Positions 16,661 to 21,759 of a stretch of DNA of 21,759 bases are shown piece by piece. The translations under genes and the position numbers were made by a program. The notes under the pieces were generated by a model that saw only the letters and a list, made by a program, of their open reading frames with translations, searched no databases and was not told the DNA's origin. Source of the stretch: Acidobacteriota bacterium (GTDB lineage: Bacteria > Acidobacteriota > Vicinamibacteria > Vicinamibacterales > CAVVIG01); assembly GCA_003222455.1 (NCBI GenBank), contig QHWF01000262.1:1-21759 (forward strand). The letters run 5' to 3'. How positions within the stretch are numbered: position 1 is the first letter of the stretch; each line of letters begins with the position of its first letter.

Positions 16661-17898
16661 ATGCTTGCGAAAGTGGTCGCCACACACGATTTTTCCTTTG
16701 TGTCCTTTGTGTCCTTTGTATCCTTGGTGTCCTTGGTGTCGCCAGCGTCCCTTGCATCGCTGGCGAGCAGGAGCCGACCGCACCGCAGGCTCTTTCTCCA
16801 GCGCAACTGAAAGCCGCGATCGACAAGCTCGGGGATCTCGATTACACGGTTCGGACCAACGCTTCGAGGGCCGTGCGGCGCACCGCGGCGGCGCAGGCCG
16901 TCCCGGCGCTCATGCAGGCGGTCTCCGAGCACGCGGACGGCTACGTGAGATACCGCGCGCTGGTGTTGTTGACCGGATTCAACGACCCTCGCGCCGTGAG
17001 CTCGATGCGGGAGTCGCTCGTCAGCCCGAACGATCGCCTTCGCTCCGTGGCGTACCGGTTCTTCGAGCACAATCCGGATCGATCGATGATCGAACCGTTC
17101 GTCGCGGCGCTCGACAAGGAGCAGGGCGAATTCGTCCGGCCGTCGCTCGTTCGTGCCCTGGCGGCGATTGCCGCCACGACGCCCGGCGACGAAGGATCGC
17201 GCGCGCGCGCGGCGCTCCTGAAGGAAACCGGCCGCGGCGAAGATTATTTCCGCAGCGCCGTCATCGAGGCGCTTGGCGACTACAAAGCGACGTATGCCTT
17301 CGACGCGCTCGTGCCCATCGCCAGGCTCGACGGCCCGCTGCAGGACGATGCCGCGCTCGCGCTCGGAAAGATCGGGGACAAGCGCGCGCTGGAGACGCTC
17401 GCGATCCTTCAGCGGACCGCGCCGCGGCCGTTCCAGCCGTCAATCGCCGCCGCGATCTGCCTGCTCGGCGTCAACTGCGAAACACACGAGAACTTCCTGA
17501 ACGAGACGCTGAAATTCGCCGACCGGAACCTCGGATTTCAGGAACTGTTGCGCGGCGCGGCGAATGGGCTGGCCGCGCTCGGTGTCGCCGGCCACCCCGA
17601 GGCGGCGACGGTGCTGTTCGCGGTCGGCCTGCCGTCGCGCGATCCGACGCGCGCGCCGATCGCCCTCGCGCTCGGCACCATTGCGCTCCGCAATACGTCC
17701 GTGCTGCTGCCGCTGCTCGAGCAGCGTGCCGATCGCGATCAGGCGATGGCGCTCCTCGCCGAAGGATTCGACATGCTGGAAGAAGATCTGGACAAGGAGC
17801 GGTTCTTCGCGTTTGCCCGCCGCACGTACTGGGCGTCGGCGCAGGACTCGGCCCGGCGCGCGTTGATGCAGACCTTGATTGGCAAGCTGGATTTTTAA
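16576..17898 (+). CDS. HEAT-repeat protein with a repeat-encoded signal-like segment
   Basis: The C-terminal 360 or so residues form an alpha-helical HEAT/PBS-like array with repeated AVPALMQAVSEHADGYVRYRA, SAVIEALGDYKATYAFDALV and DDAALALGKIGDKRALETLA units, typical of protein-binding scaffolds. No catalytic motif is seen. Before it is a hydrophobic segment FFLCVLCVLCILGVLGV (about residues 39-55) followed by ASVPCIAGEQEP, which resembles a signal peptide with a possible cleavage after IAG. That segment is encoded by the nine-base array at 16695-16739. The start is uncertain: ATG 16576 was chosen, while GTG 16489 and TTG 16594 are in-frame alternatives, and all give an odd Arg/Cys-rich N-terminus. 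A frameshift in the repeats is possible. It lies between purF and the purM remnant; a purine role is not implied. Confidence 0.7.
   Translation: MCPRTFLLRSTRFLLCVPEGARRTCVRAHACESGRHTRFFLCVLCVLCILGVLGVASVPCIAGEQEPTAPQALSPAQLKAAIDKLGDLDYTVRTNASRAVRRTAAAQAVPALMQAVSEHADGYVRYRALVLLTGFNDPRAVSSMRESLVSPNDRLRSVAYRFFEHNPDRSMIEPFVAALDKEQGEFVRPSLVRALAAIAATTPGDEGSRARAALLKETGRGEDYFRSAVIEALGDYKATYAFDALVPIARLDGPLQDDAALALGKIGDKRALETLAILQRTAPRPFQPSIAAAICLLGVNCETHENFLNETLKFADRNLGFQELLRGAANGLAALGVAGHPEAATVLFAVGLPSRDPTRAPIALALGTIALRNTSVLLPLLEQRADRDQAMALLAEGFDMLEEDLDKERFFAFARRTYWASAQDSARRALMQTLIGKLDF
16695..16739. repeat. Nine-base tandem array (CCTTTGTGT), five units
   Basis: The units are CCTTTGTGT twice, CCTTTGTAT, then CCTTGGTGT twice. 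Because nine is a multiple of three, the array is read in the HEAT-protein frame as LCV-LCV-LCI-LGV-LGV and forms the hydrophobic core of a signal-like segment. The same word, inverted, makes the hairpin at 10000-10041. Confidence 0.88.
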
Positions 17899-17917
17899 TC
17901 AAGCTGGATTTTTAATC
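17884..17917. repeat. 17-base tandem duplication across a stop codon
   Basis: AAGCTGGATTTTTAATC occurs at 17884-17900 and again at 17901-17917. The first copy contains the last residues (KLDF) and TAA of the HEAT-repeat protein. The second is a non-coding echo. Confidence 0.9.
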
Positions 17918-17921
17918 TAGG

Positions 17922-17951
17922 TAGGCTCTAGGCCCAGAAGCTCAGAGCCTA
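17922..17951 (+). terminator. Small hairpin after the HEAT-repeat gene
   Basis: TAGGCTCT at 17922-17929 pairs with AGAGCCTA at 17944-17951 around a 14-base loop. It is followed by an A-rich stretch rather than a T-tract. It may be a weak terminator or simply another intergenic fold-back. Confidence 0.35.
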
Positions 17952-17965
17952 TGAAAAAATCGTAT

Positions 17966-18019
17966 GTAGTGCAGGCCTTCAGGCCTGCCGTGCCGGGCGG
18001 ACCTGAAGGTCCACACTAC
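17966..18019. repeat. Inverted pair of REP-like hairpins (REPIN/BIME-like)
   Basis: GTAG at 17966-17969 is followed by the palindrome GCAGGCCTTCAGGCCTGC (17971-17988). A second palindrome, GGACCTGAAGGTCC (17999-18012), is followed by CTAC at 18016-18019, which is GTAG on the other strand. Two opposed REP units joined by a short spacer is the REPIN or BIME arrangement. Both centres read TTCA in the GTAG orientation while the stems differ. Confidence 0.8.
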
Positions 18020-18063
18020 ATCAGAAACGATGTTTTTCACGCGCCTCAGTTTTCAGCGGTCAG

Positions 18064-18098
18064 AGCCCAAAGCCCAAAGCCCAAAGCCGAAAGCCCAG
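18064..18098. repeat. Tandem heptamer AGCCCAA, five units
   Basis: Three perfect copies (18064-18084) are followed by AGCCGAA and AGCCCAG. The array ends eight bases before the ATG of the purM remnant, so it lies where the purM leader would be. Confidence 0.85.
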
Positions 18099-18106
18099 AG
18101 TCGCAC

Positions 18107-18196
18107 ATGGATTACCGCCAATCGGGTGTCGATATCGACGCCGGCAACGAAACCGTCAGGCGCATCAAGTCCCTCGCACGATCGACGTTGTGGTAA
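18107..18196 (+). pseudogene. purM: purM remnant: first 29 codons of AIR synthetase
   Basis: PurM closes FGAM to AIR. From ATG 18107 the frame encodes MDYRQSGVDIDAGNETVRR and then IKSLARST, which aligns well with the B. subtilis PurM N-terminus as recalled (YKNAGVDIEAGYEAVKRMKKHVERT). It then reads LW and stops at TAA 18194-18196. The remaining roughly 310-320 codons, including the GGFGG loop and the catalytic core, are absent; purN starts nine bases later. No other purM is in the window. The order purF, purM, purN suggests a deletion that removed most of purM and joined its 5' end to the purN leader. An assembly collapse would give the same picture. Confidence 0.85.
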
Positions 18197-18204
18197 CTCG
18201 CCAG

Positions 18205-18810
18205 ATGCCTGTACTCGGCGTGCTGATTTCGGGACGGGGTTCGAATCTTCAATCGATCATCAACGCGGTCCGCTCGGGACAGCTCGATGCCACCGTCGCC
18301 GTCGTGATCTCGAACCGCGCCGACGCCGCCGGGCTACGGCGTGCGCGCGACGCGGGAATCGAGACGGTCTGCCTGCAGCCGCATGACCATGCCGATCGCG
18401 ACGCGTACGACCGCGCGCTCGCCCGGAATTTGTCCGACAGATGCGTGGACCTCGTGTGTCTCGCGGGTTTCATGCGCATCGTCGGCCCCGCGCTCGTCGA
18501 GGCGTTTCCGAATCGCATTCTGAACATTCATCCGTCGCTGCTGCCGGCGTTTCCCGGGCTGAACGCGCAGCAGCAGGCGCTCGATCACGGTGTCCGGATC
18601 ACGGGCGCGACCGTCCACCTCGTCACGTCGATGCTGGATGATGGGCCGATCGTCGCGCAGGCGGCCGTTCCCGTTTTCGATACCGACACGGTGGAGGCGT
18701 TGTCGGACCGCATTCTGATCGAGGAACATCGTCTGTATGTTGAGGCGATTCGCATGATGCTGGAAGGACGCTGGACGGTGAGTGGGCGGCGTTTCGTACG
18801 GGACGGGTAA
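18205..18810 (+). CDS. purN: Phosphoribosylglycinamide formyltransferase PurN
   Basis: PurN transfers the formyl group of 10-formyl-THF to GAR. The 201-residue protein has the normal length and motifs: LISGRGSNLQSII at the start, LAGFMRIVG, and the catalytic trio Asn107, His109 (NIHPSLLPAFPG) and Asp145 (MLDDGPIV). ATG 18205 gives the family's usual MPVLGVLISG start. A GTG at 18190 would add five residues and overlap the purM remnant. Neither has a clear ribosome-binding site, as expected if translation used to be coupled to purM. The TAA is followed at once by a TCAAGTC heptamer array. Confidence 0.95.
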   Translation: MPVLGVLISGRGSNLQSIINAVRSGQLDATVAVVISNRADAAGLRRARDAGIETVCLQPHDHADRDAYDRALARNLSDRCVDLVCLAGFMRIVGPALVEAFPNRILNIHPSLLPAFPGLNAQQQALDHGVRITGATVHLVTSMLDDGPIVAQAAVPVFDTDTVEALSDRILIEEHRLYVEAIRMMLEGRWTVSGRRFVRDG

Positions 18811-18844
18811 TCAAGTCTCAAGTCTCAAGTCTCAAGTCTCAAGT
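18811..18844. repeat. Tandem heptamer TCAAGTC, nearly five copies
   Basis: Four perfect copies of TCAAGTC plus six bases of a fifth begin immediately after the purN stop codon. The reverse complement (GACTTGA words) appears at 19101-19128 before the next gene, so the two arrays form arms around the palindromic element at 18889-19034. Confidence 0.92.
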
Positions 18845-18888
18845 TCGCAACCAACACGAATGCGTGAACGTTGAAGCCTTAGTGCTGC

Positions 18889-19034
18889 CTTTCATAAATA
18901 CGGTGACGCACCGAGGGCGGCGAGGCGCCCGCGTCGCAAGGCGCGAGGAGGGAGAATACCGAGAGTATTTGACCGACGAGCAACGCCGCGAGGCGGGATG
19001 CATCGCCGGCCGAATGCCACCGTATTTATGAAAG
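18889..19034. mobile_element. 146-base palindromic MITE-like element
   Basis: CTTTCATAAATACGGTG at 18889-18905 is matched perfectly in inverse by 19018-19034. The similarity continues outwards imperfectly (AGTG..CTG words on both sides). The GC-rich interior has no convincing open frame. Perfect terminal inverted repeats, small size and no coding capacity fit a MITE or another non-autonomous element; no clear target-site duplication is visible. It separates purN from the methyltransferase gene in a gap of about 315 bases. Confidence 0.7.
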
Positions 19035-19100
19035 TCAGCCCACTTAGTTGACAGTCGAGACCGAACCGCCGGAGAGTTGAGATTGAGCGTTGGCCTGAAA

Positions 19101-19128
19101 GTTGAGACTTGAGAGTTGAGACTTGATG
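19101..19128. repeat. Heptamer array (GTTGAGA/CTTGAGA) ending in a start codon
   Basis: The units GTTGAGA, CTTGAGA, GTTGAGA and CTTGATG follow each other with period seven. The last unit supplies the ATG (19126-19128) of the methyltransferase gene. The array is the inverse of the TCAAGTC array after purN. Confidence 0.8.
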
Positions 19129-19833
19129 AGTTGGACCGAATCCGATTCGTCGATCTTCGGTGAGATCGCGGACGTCGCCGTCCCCCGCCGTGCCGAGATG
19201 ATGCAGCGGATTGTCGCCGCGGTCCCGTTCGCGCGCGACGAGGCGTTCAGGATCGTCGAGCTCGGGTGCGGTGACGGCCGGCTTGCGTCGGAGCTTCTCG
19301 GCGCATTCCCGGCCGCGACGATTGTCGGGCTCGACGGCTCCGAGTCGATGCGCGATCAGGCGGGCGCACGGCTGGCGCCGTTCGGCGACCGCGTCCGCGT
19401 TCGCCCCTTCAAGCTCGAGTCGCTGGACTGGTGGGATCTGATGTTCGGCGCAGATCTCGTCGTCGCATCCTTGTGCCTGCATCATCTGAACGATGCCAGG
19501 AAGCAATACCTGTACAAGGCTGTCGCCGATCGTCTGTCCGAGCGAGGCGCGCTGCTGATCGCGGATCTCATCGAACCCGCTCACGAGTCGGCGCGTCGTG
19601 CGGCAGCAGACGATTGGGACCGGGCGGCCGAGGCGCAGGCGCTCGAGCGTCCAGAGCTGTTCAAACGGTTTCTCGACGCGCGCTGGAACCATTTCCGGTT
19701 CCCCGATCCCGCGGACCGGCCGTCGCCGATCTTTCATCATCTGGTGTGGCTGCGGCATGCGGGGTTCGCCGCCGTGGACTGCCTGTGGATGTACGCGGGG
19801 CACGCCGTGTTCGCAGGGTTCAAGGCCGGGTGA
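19126..19833 (+). CDS. Class I SAM-dependent methyltransferase
   Basis: The 235-residue protein has a Rossmann methyltransferase fold. Motif I is VELGCGDGRLA (about 44-54), the acidic ribose-binding residue is Asp70 in IVGLDGSESM, and DLVVASLCLHHL (110-121) is the usual post-motif strand. The C-terminal half (PELFKRFLDARWNHF, HHLVWLRHAGF, HAVFAGFKAG) resembles small-molecule methyltransferases of the type 11/25 group. The substrate is unknown. A TTG one codon upstream is an alternative start. The ATG is the end of a heptamer array and only GAGAG resembles a ribosome-binding site. It is on the purine strand but about 315 bases past purN, so it may not belong to that transcript. Confidence 0.85.
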   Translation: MSWTESDSSIFGEIADVAVPRRAEMMQRIVAAVPFARDEAFRIVELGCGDGRLASELLGAFPAATIVGLDGSESMRDQAGARLAPFGDRVRVRPFKLESLDWWDLMFGADLVVASLCLHHLNDARKQYLYKAVADRLSERGALLIADLIEPAHESARRAAADDWDRAAEAQALERPELFKRFLDARWNHFRFPDPADRPSPIFHHLVWLRHAGFAAVDCLWMYAGHAVFAGFKAG

Positions 19834-19935
19834 CGGTGCCTCGTGGCAACGGAACAGGCCAGGCGCTCCAGCCACGACGATCAACGCAGAACTCGCGGAA
19901 CACGGGAACGGAGTGAACGGAGGCAACGGCATCAC

Positions 19936-20005
19936 ACAGAGAAACGGAGCAACGGAGACGAAGATGGACTTGTACAAAACAACCTCCGTGCCTCTGCGTC
20001 TCTGT
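19936..20005. repeat. Degenerate fold-back repeat between convergent genes
   Basis: ACAGAGAAACGGAG words at 19936-19957 are partly inverted at 19984-20005 (about 17 of 22 positions match). The preceding bases, 19880-19935, repeat AACGGAG-type words. The methyltransferase and metallophosphoesterase genes converge here. No other feature was seen in 19834-20004. Confidence 0.6.
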
Positions 20006-20820
20006 CAAGCAGGCCGCAACGTCAGGATCGCCACCTCCGGCGGGCAGTTGATCCGGACCGGCACGTACACGGTGCCGAGGCCACGGCTGACGAACATGGT
20101 CGTGCGCTCGCGTCGTCCGAGGCCCGATACCACTGGAAACTTCTGCGCTGCAATCGCGCCGATGCCGGGGAGCACGACCTGGCCGCCGTGGGTGTGTCCC
20201 GAGAGCACCAGCGGCAGGCCGAGGGCGGCCGCTTCGGTCAACCGGCGGGGATCGTGCGCGAGGAGCACCGTCATCGCGGCCGAGCCTTTCGCCAGCTGCG
20301 CGAGATCGGATGGCCGCTTGGTCCAGAACCGGATGCCGATCAGATCGACAACCTGGTTGTTGATCGTGAGGCGGGTCCGCGCGTCTTTCAACATCTGCAC
20401 GCCGTTTCTGATGAGCGCGGCCGGCATGTCGTGATCGTCGTCGTGATTCCCGAGAATGCCGAACACGCCGTGCGGCGCATCGAGCGGTTGCAGCGCCGCG
20501 GCCGACGCCGCGACGTAATGACGATCGCCCCAGGTGACGTAGTCGCCGCCGAGGACGATCATGTCGGGATGCTCACCCATCAACGCCGCCACGGCTTCGG
20601 CGACGTCATCGTCCGACACCCAGCGGCTGCGGTGAATGTCGGTCAACAAGCCGATCCGCAATCCTGAGAGCGCCGGCGGCAGGCCGTCGACCGGCACGAC
20701 TGAGCGTGTCACCTCGAGGGCGTGGCGGCCGTAGGTGAAGCCGTACGTGCCTGCGGCGGTTACGGCGCCGGCGGTCGCCGTCATCAGGGTTTTCAGCACC
20801 GCACGCCGCGTGACGGGCAT
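20005..20820 (-). CDS. Tat-exported calcineurin-like metallophosphoesterase (YkuE-like)
   Basis: The 271-residue protein starts MPVTRRAVLKTLMTATAGAV, a twin-arginine signal (T-R-R-A-V-L-K) followed by an Ala/Thr/Gly hydrophobic stretch, so it is probably exported folded. The catalytic domain has all metal-binding motifs in order: DIH (Asp61, His63), GGDYVTWG (Asp93), GNHD (Asn125, His126), LLAHDP (His189) and GHTHGGQ (His209, His211). The layout matches YkuE-type phosphoesterases. The substrate is unknown; lipid head groups or cell-surface phosphoesters are possible. The frame stays open upstream across tyrS, but that part is antisense to tyrS and the signal sequence fixes the start. It is divergent from tyrS across 27 bases. 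Confidence 0.9.
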   Translation of the reverse strand: MPVTRRAVLKTLMTATAGAVTAAGTYGFTYGRHALEVTRSVVPVDGLPPALSGLRIGLLTDIHRSRWVSDDDVAEAVAALMGEHPDMIVLGGDYVTWGDRHYVAASAAALQPLDAPHGVFGILGNHDDDHDMPAALIRNGVQMLKDARTRLTINNQVVDLIGIRFWTKRPSDLAQLAKGSAAMTVLLAHDPRRLTEAAALGLPLVLSGHTHGGQVVLPGIGAIAAQKFPVVSGLGRRERTTMFVSRGLGTVYVPVRINCPPEVAILTLRPA

Positions 20821-20847
20821 ACCCGTTATAGTAATTCGTTGAGAACG

Positions 20848-21759
20848 ATGTCCACGCTGTTCGATGAATTGACCTGGCGGGGGATGGTGTACGACGTGAC
20901 GGAAGGGCTCGCGGAGCTCCTGGCCACAGAACGCGTGACGGCGTACATCGGGTTCGATCCGACCGCTTCGAGCCTGCATGTCGGAAACCTGCTGCCGGTG
21001 ATGGCGCTGGCGCGCCTGCAGCGCTTCGGCCACTCGCCCATCGCCATCGTCGGTGGCGGCACGGGGATGATTGGCGATCCGAGCGGCAAGTCCCAGGAAC
21101 GTACGCTCCTGAGCCCCGGGCAGATCGAGGTCAACCTCGCGGGCATCCGTCAGCAGCTCACACCGTTTCTCGATTTCGAGCGCGCGGGCAATCCTGCGCG
21201 TCTCGTGAACAATGCCGATTGGCTGGCCGCGTTCGATCTCCTCGGGTTTCTGCGCGACACGGGCAAGTACTTCACCGTGAATTACATGCTCCAGAAGGAG
21301 TCGGTGAATCGCCGCCTCGAGAGCGAGGAGGGCATTTCGTATACCGAGTTCAGTTATCTGCTGCTGCAGGCGCGCGATTTTCTGGAGCTGTTCGATCGAT
21401 TCGGCTGTACCGTGCAGCTTGGCGGCAGCGATCAGTGGGGGAACATTACCGCGGGCATCGATCTGATTCGGAAGCTGCGCGCGAAGAAAGCGCACGGCCT
21501 GGTCATGCCGTTGGTCACAACGGCGTCGGGCGTGAAATTCGGAAAAACCGAAGCGGGCACGATCTGGCTCGATCCGGCTCGCACGTCGCCGTTCAGGTTC
21601 TACCAGTTCTGGTTGAACACCGACGATCGCGATGTCGTCCCGTACCTCAAATACTTCACGTTTCTCGATCGCGACACGATTGAAGCGGTCGACGCGACCG
21701 GGCGTGAGGCGCCCGGGAAGCGCGAGGCGCAGCGCCTGCTCGCCCGGGAGATGACGACG
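20848..21759 (+). CDS. tyrS: Tyrosyl-tRNA synthetase, 5' part (304 codons, cut by window end)
   Basis: TyrRS attaches tyrosine to tRNA-Tyr. The visible residues 1-304 include the class I HIGH-like motif HVGN (44-47) within GFDPTASSLHVGNLLP, GGGTGMIGDPSGK (69-81), YLLLQARDF, the tyrosine-site GGSDQWGN (192-199) and the KMSKS-like loop KFGKT (230-234). This is the bacterial TyrS type with KFGKS/T. The S4-like RNA-binding end lies beyond the window. The ATG at 20848 has GAGAA close upstream. Only 27 bases separate it from the divergent phosphoesterase start; TATAGT at 20827-20832 could be a -10 element. Confidence 0.95.
   Translation, partial: MSTLFDELTWRGMVYDVTEGLAELLATERVTAYIGFDPTASSLHVGNLLPVMALARLQRFGHSPIAIVGGGTGMIGDPSGKSQERTLLSPGQIEVNLAGIRQQLTPFLDFERAGNPARLVNNADWLAAFDLLGFLRDTGKYFTVNYMLQKESVNRRLESEEGISYTEFSYLLLQARDFLELFDRFGCTVQLGGSDQWGNITAGIDLIRKLRAKKAHGLVMPLVTTASGVKFGKTEAGTIWLDPARTSPFRFYQFWLNTDDRDVVPYLKYFTFLDRDTIEAVDATGREAPGKREAQRLLAREMTT

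Noticed and set aside
16526..16740. Possible CRISPR array
   Set aside because: There are only two 64-base units, almost directly abutting, with no unique spacers and no cas genes. It is a tandem duplication.
16433..16810. A 125-codon frame with FVS repeats as the true signal-bearing gene
   Set aside because: It ends at 16810 without a folded domain, while the HEAT-repeat frame continues. It would matter only if a frameshift in the repeats joins the two.
18811..18844. Heptamer array as replication or partition iterons
   Set aside because: Similar seven-base arrays of different sequence occur in several other gaps, and no replication initiator gene or AT-rich unwinding region is nearby.
18889..19034. 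Complete insertion sequence
   Set aside because: At 146 bases it has no room for a transposase and no convincing open frame; at most it is a non-autonomous element.
20821..21495. Upstream extension of the metallophosphoesterase frame by 225 codons
   Set aside because: The extension is antisense to tyrS. The Tat signal at the ATG at 20820 marks the real start.

Overview
The window is a GC-rich bacterial chromosome segment with ordinary housekeeping genes separated by gaps that are unusually rich in short repeats. No tRNA, rRNA, transposase, phage gene or CRISPR array was seen. A three-subunit PurS/PurQ/PurL system, a very large pyruvate:ferredoxin oxidoreductase, and REP-like hairpins that read as 'VRLKPDTT' peptides inside a gene together suggest a member of Acidobacteriota, possibly a Vicinamibacteria-like lineage. 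This assignment is an inference from style and gene content, not a proven placement.

Layout. Bases 1-172 hold the 3' end of an unrecognised gene. It converges on osmC (minus), which lies downstream of a 1593-residue pyruvate:ferredoxin oxidoreductase (minus, 915-5696). The divergent mtaB (tRNA methylthiotransferase, 6015-7340) converges on rlmN (minus, 7455-8558). From 8717 to 19833 every gene is on the plus strand: an M16 zinc peptidase, then a de novo purine block of purB, purS, purQ, purL and purF, a HEAT-repeat protein, a 29-codon remnant of purM, purN, and a SAM-dependent methyltransferase. A Tat-exported metallophosphoesterase (minus) and tyrS (plus, cut by the window end) diverge from a 27-base gap at 20821-20847.

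How the genes work together. PurF makes phosphoribosylamine, PurN formylates GAR, PurS/PurQ/PurL convert FGAR to FGAM, PurM should close the ring to AIR, and PurB acts later on SAICAR and adenylosuccinate. Two consecutive steps look damaged here. PurQ lacks about 14 residues that normally include the near-invariant PGGFSYGDY segment, and purM survives only as its first 29 codons joined to the purN leader. Either this locus has truly decayed, with replacements elsewhere, or the assembly has lost sequence twice.

Repeats. Nearly every intergenic gap has its own short word of period 7, 8 or 9 that is repeated and then inverted, giving long imperfect fold-backs. A second family is REP-like: GTAG followed by a hairpin with a TTCA centre and varying stems. 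It occurs twice inside mtaB, once over the purF stop codon and once as an inverted pair before the purM remnant. A related GTAGC...GCTAC element sits inside purL. A 146-bp palindromic MITE-like element lies between purN and the methyltransferase gene.
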